Positions 9,814 to 21,970 of a DNA stretch of 64,000 nucleotides are shown piece by piece (position 1 is the first letter of the stretch; every line of letters starts with the position of its first letter). Where the stretch lies: the NCBI GenBank assembly GCA_015680685.1, contig MNCI01010504.1:595941-659940 (forward strand), read 5' to 3'. The position numbers and the translations under genes are program-made. Below the pieces are notes generated by a model, which did not search any database, was not told where the DNA came from, and saw only the letters and a list, made by a program, of their open reading frames with translations. This DNA comes from Gnetum montanum. Its lineage: Eukaryota > Streptophyta > Gnetopsida > Gnetales > Gnetaceae.

Positions 9814-10669
9814 CGATGAACGATGATTTGTTAGGCTTCAATATTGGACCCGCGATATCGGATCCACGATATTGGGTATGTGATATCGTGACCTAAATAA
9901 CGATATCGGATACACGAGATCGTGATTCTTGTGTGAGCCTATAAATACACATTTGGGTGCATGAGGGGAGTCATTAGGAGTTAGTCACTTAGTGTTAGAG
10001 TAGAGTATTTTTTTCATTTTTTAGGTCATCTCAACCCTTCTCGAGTGCAATGTGATGATTATAATTGTATGGAACCTTTATTCGAGTGTGACGTACTTGG
10101 ACATGCACATGACTGGAAATAATGATCGAGATTACTTCATCATTGTAGCATCCACTTAACTCTTAATTACTTTGATTGTTATTTATTACTTTCTTTAGTT
10201 AAATATTTACTTTCATGTCATTTACATTTCATGCTATTAATGCGGAATGAGTATGACTTAATCACGAGATTTAAGTGTGACTACTTGGTATCCTAGTAGC
10301 GTACCTAGGACATGCACTTGGTAATCCTAGCAGTAGTACATGAGGTCCAAGATGTGTATGGATGATTAAGAATAGATGCTCATCACACTTAGGCTAGCTT
10401 AGATTCTCTCTCCCATTCTCTCTTAGTTTAATCAAAGTTATCTTTCATCGCCTCTAGGAGTAGCACTAGTTAGGACCACATCATGCACATCACTCTGGAC
10501 TAAACCCTATGTGAGAAAGCAAATACTAGTCTAGGTGGGAAGAAAATGAATTGTGATCAATGTGTAACTATCTAGATACCACAACTAGTCCATCTGTGGA
10601 ATTCGATTGGATTGTGCTTGAATGCTTGTATTCATATGGTTGAGTGTAGGGGTACCTAGCCACTCATCA
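9814..10669 (+). repeat. 3' LTR of element A
   Basis: The 856-bp LTR begins CGATGAAC (TG mutated to CG) and ends CACTCATCA. CGATATCG lies at 9853-9860 and 9901-9908, TATAAATA at 9940-9947, and the leader arms at 10257-10264 and 10363-10370. The duplication CCAAG follows at 10670-10674. Confidence 0.9.
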
Positions 10670-10674
10670 CCAAG

Positions 10675-11343
10675 TGCTATGCTACTAGGCAAACTAAGTA
10701 ATAACACTGTTAGGATTACCAAGTGAATATGTGTTTACACTTGAAATTGGTTGTGCTCATTCTACCAATTCCTTAATATACATGGAAATATAAATATTGA
10801 CTAAGTACATGAAATGTAAATTTTATGGAAAGTAAATTTAATCTAAGTCAAAGTGCTACAATGAATAAAAATCAATCTTGATATTATTGTCATTCATGGA
10901 ATGTGTTCAGGTATCTCAAATAAGACATTGTACAATTGACTTAGACCCATACTGGGGGCACTCACTGATTGTTTTCTAGGACTACAAAATAAAATTACAA
11001 GAGTTCAGCTACTTTATTAACCAAAGAATTTTTTTATAAACATGGTGAGTGAGCACATATTTACAGACTTTATTGTGGGGCTACATTGATGGGCCCTCAT
11101 AAATGTAGAAAATGCTACATCGATGTGGCCTTGTTAATGGGCAACACCACCTAGATGGGACCTTGTTGATGGGGCCCTTCGACTAGGCCATGTCAATGGG
11201 GGCCCATCAACACAAAAATTTGATGCTTTATCATTATTCAAATAGATGTGACAACCTATGTCGAGGCATTTGTTTCGAGGCATCTACATTGAGGCATCTT
11301 TCTTGACACAGTTGCATCAATGCAACCAACCAATGCTTCATCA
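10675..11343 (-). repeat. Solo LTR G (minus strand), 5' part
   Basis: This continues the minus-strand LTR interrupted by A. Read on the minus strand it begins TGATGAAGC; AAGGT (11344-11348) closes the target duplication. The repeated GGGCCC, CATCGATG and GGCC motifs at 11080-11215 form its U3, resembling D and E more than A. Together with 1318-1681 the LTR is 1,033 bp. Confidence 0.85.
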
Positions 11344-11348
11344 AAGGT

Positions 11349-14300
11349 GTTGTTATTCTTATTAATAAAAATTGAATTGGAAAAGTTTTGAATTTTGGTT
11401 TTGACAATCTTGAAAGATTTATTTGGATTATTTGTCATATGAAAAAGGTGACTTTGGACTCTATAATATTTATGCTTTTAATAATTTAAAAGATTGATCA
11501 AAGGTTTGTAAATATCTTTTCTCTTCTTAAAGTTTCTTGGATTATTGAAGGTGATTTCAATATGGTTGAAAGTCATTTAAAGAAACTTGGTGGTCTTCCT
11601 CCTAACATGTCTTCTTAGAAAAAAAAGATTGATGAAATTCAAAGAAAAATATTTTTCTTTCTGATATTAGCTCTTTATTCCCATCTTATTTAAATAAGAA
11701 GCATTATATTTGGTGTAATTATTAACAAGAAAATGATAGAATTGATTATTGACTTGATAGATTTTACGTCTCTAATGTTTTCTTTTGGAAGCCTACAAGA
11801 AAAGTAGAAGTGCATACAGATGCTACTTTGTGAGATCATTTTCATATTAGCTTCTTTTTTTCTAGTATTAATTCTTCATCTTTTCAAAAACATGAGCTTT
11901 TTCATATGAATGCTAATATGTTCATATGACCTAGTGAGAAAAATATTTTGAAGCCTTTATGGAATGCAGAAAAAAAGTCTACTGGTGATATTGGTTGGAT
12001 TGACTAGTGGCAATGAACTACTTGTAGAGTTAGAACTTATGCTAGATGATTCAAAAGTAATTTGTCCAACATAAGCATCAAGTTAAAGAAGATCTTGTAG
12101 AATTTGTAAAGAAAATGCAAATTTTTAAAACCAAAATTCTATTGATTTTGAAACTCAAAAAGCCTTAACTAAAGTTCATTATGCTAAGCAATGATGGGAT
12201 ACTTTTGAAGCTAAAAGTGTTCTTACTATAAGTTGCATGGGTTGGTTAAAAATTGAAGATGAACATTGCAATGAATTTTTTAACTATCTAAAAGGAAAGG
12301 GTTAAGTACCTAAAATAGAATCACTTTATATGAATAATTTGATCATAAAAGATCTTAAGACTATTAATAGTTTTTTAGCAAATCATTTTTCTTCTACAGG
12401 TTTTAGCAAGAAATCCTTCTAGGCCTCTAGTATGCATATTCCTCATCTCATAACAATAGCACATCAAAGTATTCTTAAAGTAGAAATTACAGTGAAAGAA
12501 ATCAAAGCAATGGCCTTTAGTTTAGCAAATGTTAAAGTTCTAGGTTTTAATGGTTTTTCTATTGAATTTTTTAAGAAGCATTGGTATATCGTTGGAGTTG
12601 ATCTCTTTTATGTTTTCCAAGAAGCCATTAAAAAAGTTTCTTTTGGTAAAAATATTCTTAAAAGTGAGATTAGCCTTTTTTCTAAGAATGGAGATCTTCA
12701 AAATATTAATAATTAGAGGCTTATTACTCTTCTTAACAATACTTATAAAATTTTAGCTAATACATGGCTTGCTGAATTCAGAAGGTTATTAAAAATATTA
12801 TCAAACCTAAGTAGATTAGTTTTGTTAAAGATAGACATATCTTAAATAATGTTAACTTGGGAGGGAATGTAGTGGGGTTCTGATACTAACCAAGACATTA
12901 CTTTTATTAAGTTAGATTATGCCAAAGCTTATGAAAGGATTGACTAGGATTTCATTATTTCTTGTATCTATAAACTTAGATTTAGTGATTATTTTATTTG
13001 ACTTGTATGTATCATGCTCACTAATGCTAATGCTTAAGTTACTAGCAATTTTGGATTAAGTTTATTCTTTTCTCTTCAATGGTTAGTTCATCAAGGTTAT
13101 TCTCTAGCTTCCTATCTTTTTATTATTGTTATAGATTTTCATTTACATAATCTGCATTATGATCTATAAAGGAATTTCATGAAGAAAATTTTAATTGATG
13201 ATCAAGGTACATAATTTCTTAACATGCACTTTGAAAATGATTCTTTTTTATAAGTAGTAATTCTTTGCAACATATCAATACTTTTTTTAGCTAGAGTGAA
13301 GGATTATTACATGCTATTTGGCTTTCAAATGAATTGTAAAAAATCTATGGCAATATTAATAAGTGGGTTACTCTTAAGTTGTTAAAAATCTTGAAAAAAG
13401 CTTGTCTTTAAAATTTTAGAATATCTTTTACTTTTGAGCCTAATATTATTATTTTGTGGTATTATTTGGTTGATAAAATTGAAAAGAAGCTTAATAAATG
13501 GAAAGAAAAAAAGCTCACTCTTGCTGACAAAGTTTTATTTATTAAGCAAATGCTTTAGTCAACTCATGTTTATTACTTTATTTGTTGGGCTCATTCTAAA
13601 ATTTCTTATGAGATAATTAATTATATTATTCATCTATTTCTTTAGTCTACTGGAAAACATAGAAATTTTTTTTAGAGTTCCTTGGAATATTTACACTAGT
13701 ACTAAGAAAGATAGAAGACTTGATCTTATTAACTATTATAACTAGGCAATTTCTCTTATAGAAAAATGGATTGCAAAGTGCATTAATGAAGATGATGTTT
13801 GGATGCTTCTTTTAAGAAGTAGACTTATATAACAAAAGCCTAAGAATGATAATAGTTGGTCTTTTAATAAATTTCTTCATTATTTTTCATTTTTCTTGGG
13901 CCATTTCTATTCTTGGTTTTCTAGTTCTTAAACAAGTTCGAAAGACATGGTGTAAGCCTAGTAAATATTGAAATTACAATCATATTGTAGTTTCAAAAGA
14001 TATGCTTAAGTAAATTAGCCCATGGTGGCTTCCTTTTCAGGAAGGAGCTTGGACTATTAATATATTAAGTTTATGTACCACTTGGATTAGATTTCATATC
14101 ATTGTAGTTTCTTCTCTACGTATGCATAATAGATGGATTCCTTGGAATGAAACTTCTAGCCTCTATGGTTTGAATAGAAAGAAAAAAAATTAATTTCTAA
14201 TCTTGAGAATTTATTTAAAGTTAATAAAAATTTACATTAAGCTTTTCTAGATATTTTTTAAAAGAATGGAAGATATTTTTTTCCTTTTAATTCAAAAATT

Positions 14301-14698
14301 GCTTATGAGATTATTACAAAGAATGATTTTATTCATAAAAAATTCAACAAGGCCTAAAAAATACAATTATCATCATACTTTTGGATGAGGAAAATGAAAT
14401 ACATTTGGAGAAGTCATACATTTTCTAAAATTCATATTTTTATGGTGTCTTATTCATGAAGGTCTTTCTATCGACACTCATCGTAAACATATGAGAAATA
14501 TTTATCATATTTTTTTGTGTAAATGTCAAGGATGCTCCTAAGCCTTAAAATCTTGAGGCTTTAGCAATAAGATCCATTTTTGGTAAATATCTTCATTCAA
14601 CCTATCATTTTTTAGAAAAATTTTCAAATTGAGAAGGCTCCTAATGTTGCAGTAGATTCACTTTTGGTGTTCAAATTGTTGGCTCACCCTTACACCTA
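11349..14698 (+). pseudogene. LINE copy 1, ORF2 (endonuclease, RT, zf-RVT remains)
   Basis: Landmarks appear in the expected L1-type order across shifted frames. EGDFNMVE with the endonuclease motif GDFN is at 11550-11561. FSIEFFKKHW, the start of the RT, is near 12560. KLDYAKAYERID is near 12909, and HQGYSLASYLF near 13091. ENDSFL, in place of the catalytic FADDSLL, is near 13229. A zf-RVT-like segment (HTFSKIHIF, then CKCQGCS) occupies about 14415-14540. Stops are frequent and the RT active site is lost, so it is dead. It is interrupted by D at 14698 and continues at 49245. Confidence 0.75.
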
Positions 14699-14723
14699 TG
14701 ATGAGTCATGTTCAATTGGTTAC

Positions 14724-14833
14724 GTCAACAAGGCCTTGTTGACTAGGCCTCATCGACGAGGCTTAGTCGATGTATTTTACCATGCATTGATGAGGCCTTG
14801 TTGATGCAGTGTTTTTTTTTTTGGCTATAAATA
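14724..14833 (+). promoter_or_regulatory. U3 promoter of D: palindromes and TATA box
   Basis: A perfect palindrome at 14724-14743 (GTCAACAAGG followed by its reverse complement) and a near-palindrome at 14747-14763 precede the segment 14783-14811, which is repeated internally at 44692-44720. TATAAATA is at 14826-14833. Confidence 0.6.
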
Positions 14834-15134
14834 CGTGCATGTAGCTGTATTTATGGTAATTAGAGATTGTAGTTGTAGCAAAGCTCTTGCAGTTTTTCCA
14901 TTTGAAAGTTAGAATTTTTCCCCGAGTGCTTGCAATAGGAGTCATTGAGTGTTGGGATCTTTATTTGAGCATTGTTGTACTTGAGCACGAAGACAAGCTT
15001 TCTGGTAAACCTTGTAGCACTTTGGATAGATTAGCTATTTTAGTTATGCATTTAATGTTTTCAATTAGTTATTAAATATTTTCTAGTTATTACATTAATG
15101 AAGTAATTAAGCCAAATATATTACACACATAAGT

Positions 15135-15242
15135 ACGACCACTTCGAGCATAACATGTATTCACTTGGTAATCCCAGTAGCATTATTGCTTGGTACGCCC
15201 AGTAGTGGATATGTGGGTTCAAGACATGTACGGAAAGTGGGA
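15135..15242 (+). other. U5 leader structure of D
   Basis: CCACTT (15139-15144) is complementary to AAGTGG (15235-15240), in the same AGTACGA and TGTACGG contexts as in A and H. The loop contains two CTTGGTA--CCCAGTAG repeats. In the 3' LTR one arm is mutated (TCACTT) and a third loop repeat is present. Confidence 0.55.
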
Positions 15243-15561
15243 TTGAATGCCTATGTTAGGATTAGTTAAATGCTAGTTAATTAGTTAACTTAGATTAGTT
15301 AATTAAATTCCTTTTATCCACATTTTGAGCACCAAATTATAAAACATAAAATGATAAAAATAAAATGCCTTAGTTATGCTTAATCATACCAACAAATGTC
15401 ACAAGTGTAATTGGAAAGACAATGATTGGCCTTAGGGCTAGATTCACTTCCTAAAAAACTAGTGCATCAGAAATGATAAAGTCCATGGAATTTGACTAGA
15501 TCGCGTGTGAATGCTTTTTGATTCATATGGTTGGACGTAGGGGGTACCTCGTTGCTCATCA

Positions 15562-15579
15562 TTGGTGTTGTTGCCAAGG
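15562..15579 (+). other. Primer binding site of D (tRNA-Asp type)
   Basis: TTGGTGTTGTTGCCAAGG abuts the LTR end and equals the tRNA-Asp-type primer site with several transitions. Confidence 0.75.
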
Positions 15580-15717
15580 ACTTTGTTTATTGAAACGTGT
15601 GCTATTTAGGATTAGATGAATACCATTAATATCATTGTATGAACCTAAAAGTCAATATCATTCCCACTATACATAGAATTATAAAAGCACACTGATAATT
15701 TTATTTTGTTTTGCAAA

Positions 15718-17490
15718 ATGTCTTCTTCTTCTCGTAAGCACGAAGATACTAGACCATTGGTCCCATAAGAGTGCAAGGTGGTATATACTCATCCAGATGA
15801 GTTTGTGCTAAACTTCATCTTCATCCTACATTAGGATGACTAGTTGTGATGGTGTGATATGGAGGACAACATCATCTTGTCCCCTGATAGATCTGTGCGT
15901 GAGGATGCTGTTGAAAACCCTTAACAAGCTAGGCATAGCAAATCTTCACAAAGAATATGTTGTGGATGGTTATGATACTCAAAATTACTACTCCACTAAA
16001 ACACAACACAAATGAGATAGATGTCAGCAGAAGCTCCATGATGCTATGAAGGAGAAACATTTCACTAACCCCTTGTTCCTACTAGATCAAGAGGACAATG
16101 AGGATCCTCCCTTTGAAGGTTATTGACATGAAGATTCTCCACCTCTTGATACTAATGACAAGGATGTGAACTTAAACCTGTGATCCACTATCCATAAATT
16201 AGGTTCAGAAAAATGTGATAGCTAAGGTAGGAACTCAGGCAAGCATCACAATAGTAAGGGATGTAAGGATGGTGATTGTAATAAGTGTAAGAGTGATGGT
16301 GGATGCTGTAGTGGTAGTGGTAGTCCATCTTCCTCTTCATCCTCTTCATATGATTCTAAACATTCCTCTTCATTTGATGGTTCTCATGGAAGTCGCCATT
16401 GAAACAATTGTGATGAAGGTGATTAGTGAGATAACAATGACTGTGAAGGCCACCAAAACTGAAAGAATGGCTAAAACAATCATTGGCATCATTGACACAA
16501 TGATGATGATGAACCTCTATTAGTGACTCAAAGTATGCTCAACATTGTAGAGGCAGTTAAAATTCCAACTAGGCATATAAAAGATAGTTGGATCAAGTGC
16601 CTAGACATGAACAATATCCCAAGATTTGAAGGGGGATACAACTCTAATCCACAGACACATCTATAAGCTTTTCATAATGCCTGTGCCTTATAGAACATAG
16701 AGAATGAATGGTAGAAATTCAAGCTTTTCCCAAGGACACTCATCAAGGAAGCTAAAAGTTGGTATTGGTATTTAGAGCCAGAATCTATCTGTAGATGGAA
16801 TACCATGTTAGAGCTATTTAATGACAAATACTAGATGTACTCTAGAGTGTCTACTTTGAGAAGGCAAATCCAAGGCTAGAAATAAGGAACACATGACCCT
16901 TGGATGCCACCATGGGTTGATACTATTCACTCTTACACTGATGCCCTGGCCATGGTTATTCTCAAAGGAAACAACTTTGCCACATCATAGATGGGCTCAG
17001 AGTAGAAAGAAGAAGAACCCTTGGGGTGTATGCCCAAGGAAGATTGTCTGAACTAAGAGCTCATCAAATTCGAAGGCTTATTGAGCAGGTAGTAAAAGAA
17101 GAAGGTGAACTATGAAAAAGGGAAAATGCTGAAGAGTAGAATAGGGACCCTTCCAGTAGAAAATGGGAGGTCCAATTTTGTGATGAGGAGGAGTCACCAC
17201 TTGATGAAATGGTGAACAAAAAGACCTTGCCCATCCAAAAATCTATTTCTAACATTTCAATGAAGGTTGATAAGTTATGGGACTCTTTGGATGAAAAATT
17301 TGAAACTGCTATGAAGATTGCTAAAGAATCCAAAAGGCAAATGGTGATCATAATCATTGGAGGTGAAAAGAAGTTGAACATGCCTACCAAAGACATAAGG
17401 GCAAAGCTACTACAGTAGAGGAAGTTGTGGAGTCTAACTCTGATGATGAAACTCAATGTGACATCTATTAATATGAACATTCAAAGGGAT
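15718..17490 (+). pseudogene. gag of element D (decayed)
   Basis: The probable start is an ATG encoding MSSSSRKHED. A Ser/Asp/His-rich section follows at about 16200-16500. The retrotransposon Gag core is at about 16600-16870, with IPRFEGGYNSNPQTHL and KLFPRTLIKEAKSWY aligning with the Gag of A and B. Stops and frameshifts are numerous. The sequence is more diverged from A and B than those are from each other. Confidence 0.7.
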
Positions 17491-18594
17491 GTTGCCCTAT
17501 GGTGTCACACTTACAAGATTCTAGAGTGTACACATTGAATCCTCACCTAGCATGTAGGAAAGCTCTAAGATGATTACCTTACCCTTAAGGTAGCCTAAAG
17601 GTAATTCCACCAATAGCAACAAGCTTACTACCCAAGTGAAACTCCTCCACAACCTTATGAACAATACCAATAGTGGTACCAACCACAATCGTAGGGAATG
17701 CCACCACCAAGATAGCAGTACCCTTATAGGCAACCAGATCCACATGGGTACTATGTTTAGTAGCCCATCTCCCCTAGAAGTTTTATAAGTCATACATCAT
17801 TCCAACATCACTATTACCCTTTAGAGTATCATTGAACACATTCATCATCTACTCAAGGGAAAAACCCATATCTATATCCATAACATCCTCCACATCCCTC
17901 TACACATAGACATTCACCTTCAACCCAATTACCTCTTTCTGCATCCATGTAGGATGAGATTCCTCCATAGTTGCAACAACAAAATGCTACGAGGGTTGTA
18001 CACTCACAACCATTCTTTAGCCAAGTGGTCTAGACAATTGATTAAGGAAAAGATCCTTCTTTTGACCTAGTAGTCCTCTTCAACCCCCACAATCTTCTCT
18101 GATTGATCATCTTGCATCTCCAATATCCTCATGCTCTACATCAAACACCTTCGAGTACTCTTCAAACCAAGTGCCACCTAGGATCCACACTGTGGTGCTA
18201 ACTCATGCTATTTTTGACTAGATCAAGGCTAGAAATCTTCCTACAAAAAGTTTTGATCCATGAAGTCCACTCATTTATCTACATATCGTTGGACATGAGC
18301 CATGCAAAGCTCTTATTGACTGTAGTTTTAGATTTAATCTCATCTCCTATGACATGTATAAGGCTTGGAACCTACCACCTTTTAAGAAGAGTAACATTCG
18401 TCTAGAATTAGCAGATCAGTCAATTATGATCCCTATGGGATTAGTAGAGGACATTGTGACCATATTTTGTGGGTGGTCCTATCCTAATGATTTCTTGGTG
18501 ATTAAGGTGGACAATTGCAAAAGTGACTTGCCCATCATTATGGGAAGAGCTTGGTTAAGCACGGTTGACACACAAATGGGCATAAGGGACCTAT
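17491..18594 (+). pseudogene. Gag-Pol linker and protease of element D, interrupted by B
   Basis: After a Pro/Gln-rich stretch (17500-18150) the reading at about 18200-18594 resembles a retroviral-type aspartic protease. LIDCS stands where the D-[ST]-G active site is expected, then NLISYDMYKAW-like, and finally PIIMGRAWLSTV, like the family's ILGRPFL motif. The active-site triad appears damaged. Element B enters at CCTAT (18590-18594) and the frame resumes at 39808. Confidence 0.6.
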
Positions 18595-19438
18595 TGATGA
18601 ATCATTGGATTGCCAGGCCCTAATATCGGGTATGTGATATCACAGCTTGGATACGATATTGTACACACAATATCATGATTCCTATGTTAGCCTATAAATA
18701 TAGCACTTAGGTGCATAGGATGAGATCATGTTGTGTTAGTCAGTAGGACATGAAGTATTTTTGTTAGTTTTCAATTCCTTTCCCAAGTGCATGCTTGTAG
18801 TGTGATGCTTGTAATTGTATGAAACCTTTGTTTGAGTATGATGTACTTGGACACACACACAATTGAGAATAAAGAGGGAGATTACTCCATCATTGTAGCA
18901 TTCACTTAGTTTTTAACTATTTAATTGTTAATTATTTATTGTTGTTTCCTTAGTTAATATTTCATTTATCATTATTTACTATTCCTATTGCTAACACAAA
19001 AGGAGTACATCTTAATCATGAACATTTAAGTGTAACTACGTGGTAACCCAATAGCGTATCAAGTAGTGTTTCGAGTGATGTGCACTTTGCAATCCCAGAA
19101 GTAGCACATGAAGTCTAAGATGCATATGAATGATTAAGGATGAATGCTCATGGAACTTAGGATAGCTTAGATTTTATTTCCTATTGCTTATTAGCTTAAT
19201 CAAGTTACTTCTCATTGTCCTTAGGAGTAGCATAGTAGTATAAACCACATCATACACCTCACTTTGGACTAAACCATACGTGAGAAAGCAAATACTAGTC
19301 CAGGTGGAAAGACAACAAACTATGATAAATGTATAACTGTTTAGATGCCACAACTAGTCCATCTATGGAGTTTGATCGGATTGTGCGTACATGCTCATAT
19401 TCATATGGTTGAGCATAGGGGTACCTTGCCTCTCATCA
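18595..19438 (+). repeat. 5' LTR of element B
   Basis: It begins TGATGAATC and ends CTCTCATCA. GATATC-type units are decayed (ATATCGGGTATGTGATATCA); TATAAATA is at 18693-18700. Leader arms CTTAATCA (19011-19018) and TGATTAAG (19131-19138) are intact. Confidence 0.9.
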
Positions 19439-19456
19439 TTGGCACCATTGTTAGGG
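19439..19456 (+). other. Primer binding site of B (tRNA-Asp type)
   Basis: TTGGCACCATTGTTAGGG directly follows the LTR. It is the same site as in A and D with different transitions. Confidence 0.75.
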
Positions 19457-19573
19457 ACGGTGCTAGTTATCTAGATCATTTATATCATATAAGATCACTG
19501 TAACAAGGTATTAACAATATATCTCTCAGAAAAAAGAAATTAAATTCAATTGAGTTACACACAATTCACAACA

Positions 19574-21970
19574 ATGTCTCTCTCATAAGATAACCATAAC
19601 AAAACATCTAGTGAGGAAATTAATTGGAGAACCAACATAATTTATGATGAAGAAGAAGTTTGTAGTACTCAATCTTATGCAAGAGTTGCATATGTTCATA
19701 GACACCCCAACGATACTCAAGGACTCTTGTCATCCAACTCAGACACCTCGAGTGAGGATATGACATCTCCTAGAACAAGGGGGCCCATAAGGCCTAGGAC
19801 CTTAATGGTTAGTAAGAGTACATTGGGGGATGATTGGGAGACTTACAAAAGTCATGACGAGTCTTCTAGTTCTCTCTCTTCCTCTACTCTTTCAATGTTA
19901 GGTCATGACATAGATGACTATTCCTCAAGGGGTTGGCATGGAAATAAAAATTGAACCCATGGGCAAAATCAGGAACACTAATGTGAACATAGACAACATC
20001 ATCCCAATTCATGAACTCCTAACCTATTTAGCGATGATGAACCCCTATTGGACGCTAAGAGCCTGATGCACATAACAGGGGTGAGTCTAATATCTTGTAG
20101 GCATCACAAGGAAAGCCGTCTACCTAGGCTTAATTTAAACAACTTTCCTAAGTTCTCAGGGGGCTATGATTTAGATCTACAACATCATTTACAAGCCTTC
20201 TATGATGCCTATGCATGGAACAACATTGATAATGGGTGGAAAAGGCTTAAACTCTTTCCTATGACACTTGTTGGCCAAACAAAAGTATGGTAAATATCTT
20301 TAAAGCTAAAATCAATTTATTGTTGGCTGATAATGGTGGAACTCTTCAATGAAAGATATCAAACCTATGCAAGAGTGTTAGCCTTGAGGAGATAAATCCA
20401 AAAGTGAAAACAAGGGAAACATGAACCCTTGGACATGGCATTAGCAAGATATTATTCATTGTTAAACAAATGCCCAAGCCATGGGTTCTCCAAGGAAAGG
20501 ATAATGTGTCACATCATGGATGAGCTTCGTAATGAAACAAGGGAGACCCTAGGGATGTATGCCCCAGGTCAACTATATGAACTACGAACCCACCAATTCC
20601 AAAAGCTTATTAAGAAAGTCACAATAGAAGAAGGAGAGATAGCTAAATGGGAGAATTTTGAAAAATTTCAATAGGACTAAACTCTTGAAGTAACAAAGGT
20701 CCATAATCATGAAGAGGAGAAATCAACTCACCTTGAGGAGGTAAAACAATCCTCATCTTTGCCCATACTAAAATCACTAGATGAAATCAAGGTAAAGATC
20801 AATAAGATGATAGAGTGGGTACATGAAAAATGTGGAGAATATGAAAACATTATTAGAGGGAGAATCATGCAAGATAAATCTAGCAACCAAAACAAATAGA
20901 GGATACTAAACCTAGAAATAGGACAGAACACCATTTGAAAATTGAAAAGAAGGGCTAAAGAAAATAAGGATATGGACTCAACTACAAATCATAAGTATCA
21001 ATGCAATGTTTGCCTATATGATCACCCTAAAAGGCAATGGCCAAACTTGTTACATCTACATGAGCATTGGGGAAGAATGCTACATCCAGATTTTGTACAA
21101 AAGCACTGTGCCTAACCTTAGTGGCAACACCCCCACTCATGGGGGAGAACATCGCCAAACTAGCCTTACCCTTCGTATACCCTGACACCAAGTGCTTATT
21201 ATGTTCAACACCCTATTTTTCCAATTGGATCAATATCCTCTACTCCACCTCATCATTATCATTCTCCTGAGTACCATCAATCCATATCCTCTCCTACGGG
21301 ATCACCACCTCATGTCCCTTACACTCCTCTTTACTCTTAATATTCTCATCCTTCACCTCTTTCTACATTGCCACTAGTTGTACTAGAAGGTTTTGCACCA
21401 CTACACCAACCAATGAACATTACTTGTGCTGCTAGTATCAATAGTAGTGGGAATCCTCCACATCATCAGAAGCATCCTTTCTTTGGGCATGGTCATAGAA
21501 AGAGACAACACAATTCTAAAACCACTGCATCCTCCAACTCAGCACAAGTCCAACATAGTGATGCACCTTCCTCTTCAAACTGAACACCTCCTGTTACCTT
21601 ATCCCTACCACCAATTAATACTTTGACAACCACATGGCCTAATGAATATAACAATGGGGAGAGACATATCAATCCTTGCATACCATCTTATGGCCATGGG
21701 TGTCATAGTGGGTCAATTTCTTATCACATGACCACATCTTATAATTTGCCCCACTATGCCTACTTTAATCAAGTGTGTGAACCCCAATTTGGGTACATTC
21801 CTACCACCACACCAAAATATACCTAGTGGTTTGGACATGACCAAATCCTAATATTTTCAACATGCGTGGATTCAAACTTTCCATTTATTAATTCTCGCCA
21901 TGATCAAAGGTTTAGTCATGGGGGATATCCCCTGTTCTAACAAGTAGAATTAGTAAATGTTTTTCCTTTT
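19574..21970 (+). pseudogene. gag of element B (decayed)
   Basis: It starts with an ATG (MSLS) and shows an acidic/Ser-rich N terminus (19727-19954), then LPRLNLNNFPKFSGGYDL and FPMTLVGQTKVW (20048-20293), then LGMYAPGQLYELRTHQFQKL (20429-20674). A cysteine motif CNVCLYDHPK is near 21003, with the HWGRMLHPDFVQKHC segment after it. The Pro-rich C-terminal part corresponds to that of A. Frameshifts and stops interrupt it. No protease follows. Confidence 0.8.

Larger units (their letters stand above)
1682..10669 (+). mobile_element. Element A: pol-less Athila-like LTR retrotransposon (gag + ORF2)
   Basis: The 8,988-bp element is flanked by the 5-bp duplication CCAAG (1677-1681 and 10670-10674). 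In order it has a 5' LTR, a tRNA-Asp-type PBS, gag, a noncoding spacer, an internal promoter-like segment, ORF2, a PPT and a 3' LTR. I see no protease, RT, RNase H or integrase, and the same is true of its relative B. The family therefore looks non-autonomous. Both coding regions are broken by stops and frameshifts, so this copy is dead. It sits inside solo LTR G. Confidence 0.9.
14699..15561 (+). repeat. 5' LTR of element D
   Basis: The 863-bp LTR runs from TGATGAGTCATG to GTTGCTCATCA. U3 carries GGCCTCATCGACGAGGC-type repeats and a perfect 20-bp palindrome (14724-14743). TATAAATA is at 14826-14833, and U5 carries the CCACTT/AAGTGG leader arms. It pairs with 48339-49244. Confidence 0.9.

Noticed and set aside
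16215-16523. 102-residue Val/Met-rich open frame
   Set aside because: It overlaps the better Gag frame of D, which has Ser/Asp/His-rich coding remains, and is a shadow frame.
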